Part shown: positions 35,202 to 45,519 of the stretch, piece after piece
Numbering within the stretch: position 1 is the stretch's first letter
How the letters are laid out: each line of letters starts with the position of its first letter
NCBI GenBank assembly: GCA_903909375.1
Contig: CAIVVM010000036.1
Location: forward strand, 62,001 to 126,000
Length of the DNA stretch: 64,000 nt
DNA from: an uncultured Alphaproteobacteria bacterium
GTDB taxonomy: Bacteria > Pseudomonadota > Alphaproteobacteria > Caulobacterales > Caulobacteraceae
Direction of reading: 5' to 3'
Program-made: the position numbers and the translations under genes
The notes under the pieces: generated by a model
What the model saw: only the letters and a program-made list of their open reading frames with translations
Told to the model about the DNA's origin: nothing
The model's database searches: none

Positions 35202-35996
35202 AGCCAGGTACTGGAAGCCCCCATGGTCGGCGCAGGCGGCCTGTTCGACCTGACCGGCAAGGTCGCTGTGATCACCGGGTCCTCCCGGGGCATCGGCCGC
35301 GCCATCGCCGAGCGCATGGCCGAACAGGGCGCCAAGGTGGTGATCTCGTCGCGCAAGCCCGGCCCCTGCGATGAAGTCGCCGCCGGCATCAACGCGAAGC
35401 GCCCCGGCCATGCCATCGCCGTCCCGGCCAACATCTCCTCGAAGGAAGACCTTCAGCGGTTGATGGACGAAACCCGCAAGGCCTTCGGCAAGATCGACAT
35501 CCTGGTCTGCAACGCTGCCTCCAACCCCTATTACGGCAGCCAGCTGGAAATCAGCGACGAGGCCTTCAGCAAGATCCTCAGCAACAACATCATCGCCAAC
35601 AACTGGATGATCCAGATGGTGGCGCCGGAGATGAAAGCGCGGAAGGACGGCGCCATCATCGTGATCTCGTCCATCGGCGGCCTGCGTGGCACCGAGGTGA
35701 TTGGCGCCTACGCCATCTCGAAGGCTGCCGACATGCAATTGGCCCGCAACCTCGCCAAGGAATTGGGTCCCTACAACATCCGCATCAACTGCGTGGCCCC
35801 TGGCCTGGTGAAGACCGATTTCGCCAAGGCGCTGTGGGATACCCCGGCCGGCGAGGAACGCGCCAGTTCGGGCACGCCGCTGCGCCGTCTGGGCGAACCG
35901 GACGATCTGGCTGGCGCGGCGCTTTACCTGGCTTCACGCGCCGGGGCGTGGACCACGGGCCAGACGATCGTTGTGGATGGCGGGTCCACCTGCTGA
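35202..35996 (+). CDS. SDR family oxidoreductase
   Basis: A 264-residue short-chain dehydrogenase. Motifs are 'GKVAVITGSSRGIGRAIAERMAEQGAKV' (cofactor site, cited in part), 'LVCNAASNP' (NAG-like), the catalytic Ser in 'VISSIGG' and 'YAISKAADM' (Y-x-x-x-K), then 'RINCVAPGLVKTDF'. The GTG start at 35202 is preceded by a GGGAGAGAT box; an upstream ATG at 35160 has no such box. It is divergent from the PQQ enzyme gene, with 159 bases between them. The substrate is unknown, but these enzymes often work on 3-oxoacyl or ring alcohol substrates. Confidence 0.83.
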   Translation, partial: SQVLEAPMVGAGGLFDLTGKVAVITGSSRGIGRAIAERMAEQGAKVVISSRKPGPCDEVAAGINAKRPGHAIAVPANISSKEDLQRLMDETRKAFGKIDILVCNAASNPYYGSQLEISDEAFSKILSNNIIANNWMIQMVAPEMKARKDGAIIVISSIGGLRGTEVIGAYAISKAADMQLARNLAKELGPYNIRINCVAPGLVKTDFAKALWDTPAGEERASSGTPLRRLGEPDDLAGAALYLASRAGAWTTGQTIVVDGGSTC

Positions 35997-36058
35997 CTAA
36001 CGACCTTACCTCCCCCGCATAGCGGCGGGAGGTAAGGCGCCAGGCCGCCCGGCGCGGA

Positions 36059-36271
36059 TTACGCCGGATCCAGCTCCGTCGTGACGCGGCCATCCGCCTC
36101 GATCCGACCGACGAAAACGTCCTGGGCGGGCCGGAACACCTCCACGACCCATCCGTCCGGCCTTGATCGCGCCGTATCGGCAAGGGCGGCCTGATCCGTT
36201 GCGTGGATCGCGGAGCCGATCATGAGTGGCTCCGTCACGCCGTCGACCCTGTACAGGCGATACTCCGGCAT
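36059..36271 (-). CDS. Small unknown protein coupled to an aminotransferase gene
   Basis: A 70-residue soluble protein, with 'RLYRVDGVTEPLMIGSAIHATDQAALADTA' at its N-terminal half (cited in part only) and an acidic C-terminus. I do not recognise a family. Predicted alpha/beta content is plausible. It begins in the last bases of the upstream aminotransferase gene (one-base TGATG overlap), so it is translated from the same mRNA. It has no signal peptide or membrane segment. Confidence 0.65.
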   Translation of the reverse strand: MPEYRLYRVDGVTEPLMIGSAIHATDQAALADTARSRPDGWVVEVFRPAQDVFVGRIEADGRVTTELDPA

Positions 36272-37443
36272 CAGGCTGTGGCTGCGCGCGACAGGTCTCG
36301 CGCCCGCGCCAGCCGACGTACGCCTTCATCAAGCGTCTCGTCCGCCTTGGAGAAACACAGGCGCACGATGTGGGTCACGGGCTCTGTCTCGTAGAAGGCC
36401 GAGACCGGGATGGCGGCGACGCCGGCCTCCTTCACCGAGCGCAGGCAGAAATCGCGGTCGCCTTCGATGACTCCCGAGCCCTTGAGGTCAATGCAGAGGA
36501 AGTAGGTGCCGTCCGCCGGCAGGACCACAAACCCTTCGCGCTGCAAACCCTCAGCCATACGGTCCCGGGACCGTTCCAGTCCCAAAGGCATGTCGCGGAA
36601 CCAGTCGCCGGCATGCTCAAGCCCCCAGGCCACGGCGGTCTGCAGGTTGGGCGCGGTGGTGAAGGTCAGGAACTGGTGCGCCCGGGTCAGGGCATGGGTC
36701 AGCGCCGGCGCGGCGCAAAGGTAGCCCACCTTCCAGCCGGTCAGGCCGAACATCTTGCCCGCCGAGCCGATTTTCACCGTCCGCTCGCGCATGCCGGGAT
36801 AGCTCATCAAGGGACGATGGCGGGCGCCCGAGAACACGACCTTCTCCCAGACCTCGTCGCAGACCACGACAGCATCGTGTGCCACGCAGAACTCCGCCAA
36901 GAGCGCCAGGTCCTCATCGGGCAGGACGACGCCGGTGGGATTCATGGGATTGTTGAGCACCACCAGCCGGGTGCGCTCACTGAAGGCGGCCTCCAGCATC
37001 GCCCGATCGAACCGCCAGTGGGGAGGCTTCAGGGTCACCAGCCTTGGCACGCCGCCGGCGCGGCGGATCACCGGCAGGTAGCTGTCGTAGAACGGCTGGA
37101 AGACAATCACCTCGTCGCCCGGCTCGATAAGCCCGAAGAAACTCACCGCCAGGGCTTCGGTGGCGCCGGAGGTGATGGTGACTTCGCTGGCCCAGTCGAG
37201 GTCCAGCCCCTGGGTCCGCCCATAGTGCGCCGCCACGGCCTGGCGCAGCTCGGGCAAGCCGGTCATCGGCGGATACTGGTTATAGCCGTTGAGCACAGCC
37301 TCGGCGGCCTTTGCGCGCACGGCCTCCGGGCCGGGATCGTCCGGGAACCCCTGGCCCAGGTTGATGGCGCCCAGCTGGGCGGCCAGCCCCGACATCTCGG
37401 CGAAGACCGTGGTGGGCAGGGCGGCGTAAATCGAATTGACCAT
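36271..37443 (-). CDS. Class I/II PLP-dependent aminotransferase
   Basis: A 390-residue fold-type I aminotransferase. 'INLGQGFPDDPGPEAV' is the N-terminal substrate loop, 'TSGATEALAVSFFGLI' the phosphate-binding region, 'NNPMNPTG' and 'VCDEVWEKVVF' the Asp and Asn contacts with pyridoxal phosphate, and 'KIGSAGKMFGLTGWKVGY' carries the PLP-binding Lys (SAGK). The set resembles methionine/kynurenine aminotransferase (YbdL-like). It ends in a one-base overlap with the small 70-residue gene. The divergent gene is a GNAT acetyltransferase. Confidence 0.89.
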   Translation of the reverse strand: MVNSIYAALPTTVFAEMSGLAAQLGAINLGQGFPDDPGPEAVRAKAAEAVLNGYNQYPPMTGLPELRQAVAAHYGRTQGLDLDWASEVTITSGATEALAVSFFGLIEPGDEVIVFQPFYDSYLPVIRRAGGVPRLVTLKPPHWRFDRAMLEAAFSERTRLVVLNNPMNPTGVVLPDEDLALLAEFCVAHDAVVVCDEVWEKVVFSGARHRPLMSYPGMRERTVKIGSAGKMFGLTGWKVGYLCAAPALTHALTRAHQFLTFTTAPNLQTAVAWGLEHAGDWFRDMPLGLERSRDRMAEGLQREGFVVLPADGTYFLCIDLKGSGVIEGDRDFCLRSVKEAGVAAIPVSAFYETEPVTHIVRLCFSKADETLDEGVRRLARARDLSRAATA

Positions 37444-37495
37444 GGCGGCGACTTTGGCTTTGGACTGGGCCGTTGACTACCCTTGGGGACGCGCC

Positions 37496-37948
37496 ATGGA
37501 CATCGTCGAATTCGAACCGGCCCATGCAGAGGCGTTCCGGACGCTGAACGAGGCGTGGATCGAAAAGTATTTCGCGCTCGAGGCCAAGGATCGCGAGGTC
37601 CTGGGTCAACCCCAGCTTAAGATCATCGACAAGGGCGGTCGGATATTCATGGCGATTCTGGATGGCGCGCCGGTCGGCTGCGTGGCGCTTATGAAGATGG
37701 CCGACGGCGGGTTCGAGGTCGCCAAGATGACGGTCGCCGAGACCCTGCGGGGCTCGGGACTGGGGCGTCGCCTGATGCAGCGCTGTATCGACGCCGGCGC
37801 CGAAGCGGGCGCGACCCGGCTCTACCTTGAAACCAGCTCGCACCTTGCCCCGGCGCTGGCGCTCTACCGCGCCATGGGTTTTCGAGACTTACCGCCGACA
37901 GACACACCCTACGTTCGGGCCGACGTCTTCATGGAACGGCCCTACTGA
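37496..37948 (+). CDS. GNAT family N-acetyltransferase
   Basis: A 150-residue acetyltransferase. The acetyl-CoA-binding motif is 'TVAETLRGSGLGRRLMQRCID' (Q/R-x-x-G-x-G/A type), with the C-terminal 'YLETSSHLAPALALYRAMGF' typical of GNATs. The substrate is unknown. I chose the ATG at 37496 because GGGGACG precedes it; the frame upstream is the antisense start of the aminotransferase gene. A decayed ABC exporter end lies directly downstream on the other strand. Confidence 0.84.
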   Translation: MDIVEFEPAHAEAFRTLNEAWIEKYFALEAKDREVLGQPQLKIIDKGGRIFMAILDGAPVGCVALMKMADGGFEVAKMTVAETLRGSGLGRRLMQRCIDAGAEAGATRLYLETSSHLAPALALYRAMGFRDLPPTDTPYVRADVFMERPY

Positions 37949-38068
37949 CTACAGACTGGCCTGGACGCTGTAGAGACCGGCAGAGACCCCTCCAGCAGCG
38001 ATCAGATCGTCGTGGCGGCCCTGTTCGACGATGCCCTGCCCGGTCATCATCGTAATCTTGCTCCCAAA
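37949..38068 (-). pseudogene. C-terminal remnant of an ABC exporter ATPase
   Basis: The minus-strand frame just before the hemolysin III gene reads GIVEQGRHDDLIAAGG followed by LYSVQASL and a stop. This is the typical C-terminal tail of MsbA-type ABC exporters, 'GrIvEqGrHdeLla.gG.Ya.Ly..Q'. The preceding residues (KITMMTGQG) resemble the end of the D-loop/H-loop region, 'd.i.vm..G'. Upstream the frame loses all similarity. The rest of the gene, including Walker motifs and membrane domain, is missing here, so this is a truncated leftover. Confidence 0.68.
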
Positions 38069-38088
38069 GCAAAGCGGGGTGGCTGGAC

Positions 38089-38763
38089 TCAGCTGTGGGC
38101 GGTCAGGACCACGCCGACCAGAACGGCGGTCCAGTGCGTGGCGGCGGCGGCCACCACATGGCCGTGCCAGATGGCGCGGGCGAACTTCAGTTGCTTGTTC
38201 ACATAGAAGATCACGCCCGTGGAATAGAGCACGCCACCCGCCACCAGCAGCAGCAGGGCATACCAGGCCAGCGCATCGATCATCGGCTTCAGCGCCACCA
38301 CCACCAGCCAGCCCAGCGCCACATAGACCGCCACCCACAGTTTGCGACCGATGTGCGGCAGGAACAGCTTGCCCAGTGCGCCCAGCCCCGCGATCGACCA
38401 GACCGCGATGGTCATCCCCCACGCCCACCGCCCGGTCAGCGCCTGGGTGGTGAAGGGGGTGTAGGAGGCCGCGATCATCAGGAAGATGCCGGCATGATCC
38501 AGCCGCCGAAGAGTCGGGCGATACTGAGGCTTTGCAAAGTTGTAGGCGGTCGAAAAGGCCAGCATGGCGACCACGCCCGCCGCATAGATCGAGACGCCCA
38601 CCACCTGGCTGATCGACCCGGCCCGCACAGCCAACACCAGCAGCACGATCCCGCCGACAAGCGCCAGCGTCAGCCCCACGATGTGCACCACCAGGTCGGC
38701 GCATTTGGCCGCTGGCGTGGGATAGTGGCGCGGGGGTTTCGCAGAGGGCGTGGTGGCGGTCAT
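38089..38763 (-). CDS. Hemolysin III / PAQR-like membrane protein
   Basis: A 224-residue protein with about seven membrane segments. Family motifs are the second-segment 'AYNFAK', the 'LDHAGIFLMIAASYTPFTT' region with Asp-His, and the C-terminal 'WHGHVVAAAATHW' with two His that bind metal in PAQR-type proteins. Bacterial members are called hemolysin III or YqfA; hemolytic activity has been shown for few. The start ATG at 38763 follows a short spacer, and it is divergent from nothing: the next gene upstream runs on the same strand. Confidence 0.85.
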   Translation of the reverse strand: MTATTPSAKPPRHYPTPAAKCADLVVHIVGLTLALVGGIVLLVLAVRAGSISQVVGVSIYAAGVVAMLAFSTAYNFAKPQYRPTLRRLDHAGIFLMIAASYTPFTTQALTGRWAWGMTIAVWSIAGLGALGKLFLPHIGRKLWVAVYVALGWLVVVALKPMIDALAWYALLLLVAGGVLYSTGVIFYVNKQLKFARAIWHGHVVAAAATHWTAVLVGVVLTAHS

Positions 38764-38828
38764 GACCGTCTCTTACGCCGAACAGATGTCATTCCCAAGG
38801 CTGGGCCTGCACCTGCAGACATTCCTCT

Positions 38829-39452
38829 TCACCCGGCCGCCACGCGTCCCAACACTGTCTTCACCGCGGCCCGCGCGCCCATCCGCGCGAAGTGGTCGGC
38901 TACCTTCGGGAACTGCGCCATGTCGATCCCGTCGCGTGGCAGCCAGCTTGAGACCACATAAAGGTAAGGGTCGCAGATCGTGTAACGCTCGCCCATCACC
39001 CAAGGGCCGCAGAGGTATTCCGCCTCGATCAAGCCAATGGCCTCGGCGAACACCTTCGGCGCCTTCTCGCGCAAATCGGCCAGGGCGGCGGGGGTGTCGG
39101 CCCAGCGATAACCACGGTGGCGGTGGGCGGCGGCGGGATGGACCCAGGAGCACAGATAACTGTTGAATGCCTGCACCTGGGCCATGGCGAAGGCGTCTTC
39201 CAGCGGTGCGAGGCATGCGCCAGGGAACGCCTGGGCCACGTAGCCGAGGATCGCCGGCGCTTCGGTGATCACGCCCTGGTCGCAGACCAGCGCCGGCACG
39301 CGGGACTTGGGGTTGATCGCCAGGTAGTCCGGCTGGCGCTGGGCGTTGTCGGCGAAATTCATCCGGACGACCTCGCAGGCCGCACCGACCTCCTCCAGCG
39401 CGATCTCACAGGCCAGGCCGATGGTTCCGGTGGCGGTGAACAGTTTCAGCAT
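38829..39452 (-). CDS. Glutathione S-transferase family protein
   Basis: A 207-residue GST. The N-terminal domain opens 'LFTATGTIGLACEIALEEVGA', has the cis-Pro segment 'SRVPALVCDQGVITEAPAIL' and the glutathione-binding acidic residue E (ITEAPAI). The helical C-terminal domain includes 'CGPWVMGERYTICDPYLYVVSSW'. It is similar to the beta-class or GstB-like GSTs. It is distinct in sequence from the GST at 27091. The start lies 56 bases from the divergent MHS transporter gene, so the two could share a regulatory region. Confidence 0.85.
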   Translation of the reverse strand: MLKLFTATGTIGLACEIALEEVGAACEVVRMNFADNAQRQPDYLAINPKSRVPALVCDQGVITEAPAILGYVAQAFPGACLAPLEDAFAMAQVQAFNSYLCSWVHPAAAHRHRGYRWADTPAALADLREKAPKVFAEAIGLIEAEYLCGPWVMGERYTICDPYLYVVSSWLPRDGIDMAQFPKVADHFARMGARAAVKTVLGRVAAG

Positions 39453-39508
39453 GGCTTTCCTCGTCTCTCGCGATATCGATAGCCGCGAACGGGGGCGGCG
39501 AACAACCG

Positions 39509-40789
39509 ATGACGCAGACTGCAGGGCTCCCCGCCAACCGACTCCGCTCGATCCTGGCCGGATCGGCGGGCAATCTGGTCGAGAGCTTCGACTGGTTCGT
39601 CTATGCGGCGTTCGGCCTCTATTTTTCCAAGGTCTTCTTCCCGGAAGGCGACCGGACTGCCCAGCTGCTCAGTACTGCGGCGGTGTTCGGCGTGGGGTTC
39701 ATGGCGCGGCCGCTGGGCGCCTGGCTGATGGGGCTCTACGGCGACCGCGTGGGGCGCAAGACCGCCATGGTGCTGGCGGTCAGCCTGATGTGCGCGGGCT
39801 CGCTGCTCATCGCGATCTGTCCGGGTGAGGCCGAAATCGGAGTAGCCGCCCCTGCGATCCTGGTGTTCGCCCGGATTCTGCAGGGGATCAGCATGGGCGG
39901 TGAGTATGGCGTCAGCGCCACCTACCTCTCGGAAATGGCCAGCCGGAAGAACCGCGGCTTCTGGTCGGGCGTCTTCTATTCGACCCTGATCGCAGGCCAA
40001 CTGATGGCCATGGGCGTGCTGCTGGTGCTGACGGCTGTGCTGACGCCAGAGGAGATGCAGGCCTGGGGGTGGCGGGTTCCGTTCTTCATGGGCGGCGGTC
40101 TGGCAGTGGCGGTATTCTGGCTCAGGCGCGGGATGGACGAGACGCCATCGTTTCACGCCCGCACAGGCCCCAGAGCCACGACGATAGGCCTGATCCGCAG
40201 TCATCCGCGAGAGGCTCTGACGGTGATCGGCCTGACCGCCGGGGGCACGCTGGCCTATTACACCTACACCACCTACATCCAGAAATTCCTCGTCAACACC
40301 TCGGGCTTCACCAAGGACCAGGCGAATCTGATCGTGGCCGCAGGGCTGGCGATCTTCATGCTGATCAATCCGCTGATGGGCGCTCTGTCCGATCGGGTGG
40401 GACGGCGCGCCATTCTGATGACCTTCGGTGTGCTCGGCGCGGCGTTGACCTGGCCGATGCTTTCGACGCTTGCAGCCACGCGCGACCCCTGGCTGGCGTT
40501 TGGCCTCGTCACCGCAGCCCTTGTGGTGCTCTCCGCCTATTCCTCGGTGAACGCGGTGGTGAAGGCGGAACTGTTTCCCACCGAGGTCAGGGCGCTCGGC
40601 GTGGCCCTGCCCTACTCCCTGGCCAACGCCGTGTTTGGCGGGACGGCGGAGTATGTGGCGCTGGCATTCAAACAGGCCGGCGCCGAGACCTGGTTCTTCA
40701 CCTACGTTACCGTAGTGATCGCGGCGTCACTGGCGGTCTACGTGCTGATGCCCGATACGCGCAAGGCGAGCCGCATCAAGGAGGACTGA
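39509..40789 (+). CDS. MHS family MFS transporter (proton:metabolite symporter)
   Basis: A 426-residue inner-membrane transporter with about 12 helices. The N-terminus 'SILAGSAGNLVESFDWFVYAAFG' and 'FMARPLGAWLMGLYGDRVGRKTAMV' (cited in part) are typical of the metabolite:H+ symporter group that contains KgtP, ShiA and ProP. The second cytosolic loop motif is 'GALSDRVGRRAI'. It most likely imports a dicarboxylate, alpha-ketoglutarate-like acid or compatible solute; the substrate cannot be decided. It ends 14 bases from the convergent typA stop. Confidence 0.87.
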   Translation: MTQTAGLPANRLRSILAGSAGNLVESFDWFVYAAFGLYFSKVFFPEGDRTAQLLSTAAVFGVGFMARPLGAWLMGLYGDRVGRKTAMVLAVSLMCAGSLLIAICPGEAEIGVAAPAILVFARILQGISMGGEYGVSATYLSEMASRKNRGFWSGVFYSTLIAGQLMAMGVLLVLTAVLTPEEMQAWGWRVPFFMGGGLAVAVFWLRRGMDETPSFHARTGPRATTIGLIRSHPREALTVIGLTAGGTLAYYTYTTYIQKFLVNTSGFTKDQANLIVAAGLAIFMLINPLMGALSDRVGRRAILMTFGVLGAALTWPMLSTLAATRDPWLAFGLVTAALVVLSAYSSVNAVVKAELFPTEVRALGVALPYSLANAVFGGTAEYVALAFKQAGAETWFFTYVTVVIAASLAVYVLMPDTRKASRIKED

Positions 40790-40802
40790 GGCCGGCGCGC
40801 GC

Positions 40803-42635
<1,833 letters not shown>

Positions 42636-42899
42636 GGTTCGGCAGTCTCGTTCGGAAGGGCGCGCTTGTAGGGGAAGGCGACCGCAATCACCACCCCGTT
42701 GTGCGGCGCACATAAGGGTGTGGCGGCGTGGCGCGAGGCCATACACTGTTTTCGCGAGGATTTTGCGACTTTTCGTGCTGACGCCTGAAATCCTGGGCGT
42801 GGGGCCACAAACGTTGTGCGCTGCAAACCCAGACCAGTGGGCCTGAAGCGAGCGGGACCTGGCGAGCCTCATCCGAGGCGCTCATCGATCAGCGAGTGC

Positions 42900-43850
42900 C
42901 TACGCCGCCCGTAGTCCCGACCAGTCCGCAGCAGCCAGGGTCCGCGTAAGCCCCTCCACATGGCCCTTAAGCCGGTCAAACCCCGACGTCGGCTCCAGCG
43001 TCGCCTCGTCCAGATAGAGGGCCCGGTTGATCTCGATCTGCAGGGCGTGAACGCCCCGGTGCGGCTTGCCGTAGTGTTCGGTTGTGTAGCCGCCGGCGTA
43101 GGGAGTGTTGCGCGTTACCCGGTACCCCAACTCCGCCAGCCCCCGCTCAACGCGGGTAGGCAGGACGCCGGCGCAGGCTGCGCCAAACCGGTCGCCAAGC
43201 ACCATGTCACTGGGCCGGTCCCTGGCGCCTGACCGCGCGGCGGCCGACGGCATGGAGTGCCAGTCTACCAGTATCGCGAATCCGTGGGCGGCCCGGGCCT
43301 CGGCGATCAGCATCGCCAGCGCCTGATGATAGGGGCGGTGCGCGCCGGCGATCCGTGTCTCGGCCTCGGCGTACATCAGTTTGCGGTGGTAGATCTCCTG
43401 GCCTTCGGAAACTACCCGGGCGATGGTGCCCAGCCCCGCGGCCACCCGCGCCGTGCGGCCGCGCGCAAACTCCGGCACCTCATCGGCGAACATCGAGGCG
43501 TCCAGCTCGAACGGCTCGCGATTGAGATCCACATAGGCCCGGGCGAAGTTGGCGGTGATCAGGGCGGCCCCGTGAGCAGGCGCCTCGGCGATCAGGTCGT
43601 CCACAAACGCGTCTTCGGAACGACGGATGCTGACCGCGTCCAGCATCGCCGCCGACATCAGATCATCTGGATAGTGACGTCCCGAATGCGGTGATGCGAA
43701 CACCAGCGGCGTGGGTGGCGCGCCTCTTCCGGCGCGACGCAACACGAAGGCCGCCGCATCGTTGGGCGAATCGTCGGCGGGCACGGACTCCAGGGCGGTC
43801 ATCAGGTCCATAGAAGGGCGCCCGCCCCCCAGCGTCAAACGACCCTTCAT
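42900..43850 (-). CDS. N-formylglutamate amidohydrolase family protein
   Basis: A 316-residue enzyme of the HutG/N-formylglutamate deformylase family (PF05013), which hydrolyses N-formylglutamate in histidine breakdown or related N-acyl substrates. 'FASPHSGRHYP' (metal-binding His), 'RSEDAFVDDLI' (Glu-Asp), 'YVDLNREPFELD' and 'VDWHSMPS' are the family metal and substrate motifs. No other hut genes are nearby. It is divergent from cpdR across 52 bases. Either the Met at 43850 or the one at 43811 could be the start; the first has AAAGGCG upstream. Confidence 0.82.
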   Translation of the reverse strand: MKGRLTLGGGRPSMDLMTALESVPADDSPNDAAAFVLRRAGRGAPPTPLVFASPHSGRHYPDDLMSAAMLDAVSIRRSEDAFVDDLIAEAPAHGAALITANFARAYVDLNREPFELDASMFADEVPEFARGRTARVAAGLGTIARVVSEGQEIYHRKLMYAEAETRIAGAHRPYHQALAMLIAEARAAHGFAILVDWHSMPSAAARSGARDRPSDMVLGDRFGAACAGVLPTRVERGLAELGYRVTRNTPYAGGYTTEHYGKPHRGVHALQIEINRALYLDEATLEPTSGFDRLKGHVEGLTRTLAAADWSGLRAA

Positions 43851-43902
43851 CGCGCCTTTACCCTTCTTGGGCTATTGTGGAGGTTCAACCACGCAGCGGT
43901 CC

Positions 43903-44259
43903 ATGTCACGTATCCTCCTCGCCGAAGACGACGATTCCCTCCGCGGCTTCCTGGCCCGCGCTCTTGAGCGCGCCGGCCACGAGGTGATCGCCTGCGCCGA
44001 CGGGGAAGCCGCCGTGACGTTTCTGGATGAGCCCTGGGACCTGTTGCTGACTGACATCGTCATGCCCGGTCTGGACGGTATCGAGGTGGCCCGCCAGGCG
44101 GCCGCCAAACATCCGGGACTGCGGATCATGTTTATCACCGGGTTCGCCGCTGTTGCTCTGGCCGCCGGCGACAAGACCCCTGCCGGCGCCAAGGTGCTGA
44201 GCAAACCGATCCATCTGCGCGAGATCGTCACCGAGGTAGAACGGATGATCGCCGCCTGA
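43903..44259 (+). CDS. cpdR: Response regulator CpdR
   Basis: A 118-residue single receiver domain. The phosphorylation site is Asp51 in 'LLLTDIVMPG', the acidic pocket 'AEDDDS' lies near residue 8 and the conserved Lys is in 'LSKPIHLREIV'. The sequence is very like Caulobacter CpdR ('LRIMFITGFAAVAL'), which when unphosphorylated brings ClpXP to the cell pole so that CtrA can be degraded. No output domain is attached, as in CpdR. The tRNA-Val gene and the integrated element follow. I chose the ATG at 43903; the longer frame is antisense to the neighbouring gene. Confidence 0.93.
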   Translation: MSRILLAEDDDSLRGFLARALERAGHEVIACADGEAAVTFLDEPWDLLLTDIVMPGLDGIEVARQAAAKHPGLRIMFITGFAAVALAAGDKTPAGAKVLSKPIHLREIVTEVERMIAA

Positions 44260-44313
44260 AACCTGGGTTGCTAAGGTAGGCACCCCTCTATATATCCCCG
44301 CTTCCCGAAGGAT

Positions 44314-44388
44314 GGATGCGTAGCTCAGCGGGAGAGCACCTCGTTGACATCGAGGGGGTCACTGGTTCGATCCCAGTCGCGTCCACCA
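44314..44388 (+). tRNA. tRNA-Val (anticodon GAC)
   Basis: A complete 75-base tRNA gene with encoded CCA (44386-44388). The acceptor stem is GGATGCG with CGCGTCC. The anticodon stem CCTCG/CGAGG encloses the loop TTGACAT, so the anticodon is GAC, reading valine codons GUC and GUU. The T arm contains GGTTCGATCCC. Its 3' part from 44342 is also found at 51381-51428, showing that an element integrated here and restored the gene. Confidence 0.96.
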
Positions 44389-44389
44389 T
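44342..44389 (+). repeat. attL: 48-bp direct repeat in the tRNA-Val 3' end
   Basis: This 48-base sequence runs from within the anticodon stem of the tRNA-Val gene through its CCA plus one base. It recurs exactly at 51381-51428. The left copy belongs to the complete tRNA, so the element replaced the tRNA end with an identical copy, as integrases that use tRNA 3' ends do. Confidence 0.92.
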
Positions 44390-44460
44390 CGTTTTCCTTC
44401 AATAAAATCAATATTTTGATGGAGAGGGATGGTCGCTCCGTGGGCGGCTTCGCTTTGGTT

Positions 44461-44480
44461 CCCGATACCACATAGATACC
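44461..44480 (+). promoter_or_regulatory. Candidate integrase arm-type site, left end
   Basis: CCCGATACCACATAGATACC, 71 bases inside the left repeat, matches 18 of 20 bases of CCCGATACCAGTTAGATACC at 51231-51250 on the same strand near the right repeat. Paired GATACC repeats at both ends fit arm-type integrase binding sites. The rest of 44390-44712 has no gene that I can support. Confidence 0.6.
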
Positions 44481-44712
44481 GCGACGCTGGAACTCACGGG
44501 AACTTCGGGAGCGCAAGATGGCGAACTGGGGTACCTTGCGCTTAAGACATCGTACTTGCCGTCTTTGCTGTCTTTGCCGGAGTCAGTTAGGTGTACGCCG
44601 CAAGCCCCGCGCCGCGTGCCTTGGCACATGCCTATCCCCGCCAAGGCGCGCACGGCAATGGCGAGAACTAAGTGAACCGCAATCCAATGGCAACTTGGTT
44701 AAGGATCGCAAC

Positions 44713-45516
44713 ATGTTACGCAAGGTGTGGCCGATAGCGACGACAGCCGCGATGCTCACCGCCTGCACCGCCCCCGCTGCACCTACTGATACAAGCTTCG
44801 TCGAGATGTTGGCTGCGCGAGGCGGCGCAAATTCTCTTGAGGTTTCAGCAGTACAAGCGAACGCCGCAGCGCGTTACGATTTGATGATCCAAGGCGAGCG
44901 GATCTATAGGGCGGCCATTCGGGACGGATACGAACCCCAACGAGACAGGGCGGCGAGTTTGGTGCAGCCGTTGTGGATCGTCGGCAGTGGCGCTGCAGAA
45001 CTACTTCGCGACTCTGTCTCGGAGCGCGCCGCGTTGGGTGAGCGCCTCTTTCTCGAAGGTGCCCAGACTACAAGCCGAAATCTGTACTTTCCAACCGAGT
45101 GGCAGTCCCTAAACCGCCCTCTACGCAAGGAACTTTCTGAAACCCGTCTCCGTCGGCTTAATTCCATGAAGAGACTCGCCGGTCCGGCGACCGGGGCCAC
45201 GGCCGCTTCTGGCGGGAAGCCTACTCTCGCCGAGTTCCTAGTTAGAGCCAGAAAAGTAAACCCAAGCGTGAGCGATGCAGACCTCACAGCGTTCTACGCA
45301 GAAAAATATGGTCGCGCGCTCGCCGGAACTACCGACTCAGCGGAGCCAGCGGAGGAGATCGCCGCATCAATTGACGCCGAACTCGGTCTTCGTCCCGCAG
45401 GGATGTCTCCGCAAGCCGTGCTTCAACAGGCAAAAGCTGCTATTGCATCAGGCAAGGACCGAGCCGGTGTTATCGCAAAGGTTCGCGCGATGGGCATCGA
45501 CCCGAAGGGGCTGTAG
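44713..45516 (+). CDS. Element-borne lipoprotein-like gene, possibly truncated
   Basis: A 267-residue protein on the opposite strand to the rest of the element. A short N-terminal signal (IATTAAMLTAC) ends in a lipobox with Cys18, so the product may be a lipoprotein. The C-terminal third has 'KPTLAEFLVRARKVNPSVSDADL' and 'AIASGKDRAGVIAKVRAMGIDPKGL' (cited in part), which resemble spacer segments of large phage internal or ejection proteins. That likeness is from memory and weak. AAGGA precedes the ATG at 44713. The frame ends in TAG and continues open afterwards; see the next feature. The longer frame from 44518 has no ribosome binding site. Confidence 0.58.
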   Translation: MLRKVWPIATTAAMLTACTAPAAPTDTSFVEMLAARGGANSLEVSAVQANAAARYDLMIQGERIYRAAIRDGYEPQRDRAASLVQPLWIVGSGAAELLRDSVSERAALGERLFLEGAQTTSRNLYFPTEWQSLNRPLRKELSETRLRRLNSMKRLAGPATGATAASGGKPTLAEFLVRARKVNPSVSDADLTAFYAEKYGRALAGTTDSAEPAEEIAASIDAELGLRPAGMSPQAVLQQAKAAIASGKDRAGVIAKVRAMGIDPKGL

Positions 45517-45519
45517 ACC

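Noticed and set aside
37949..38704. Minus-strand 251-codon frame as an intact gene
   Set aside because: Its 3' end is a real ABC exporter remnant, but the rest is a frame-shifted shadow of the hemolysin III gene.
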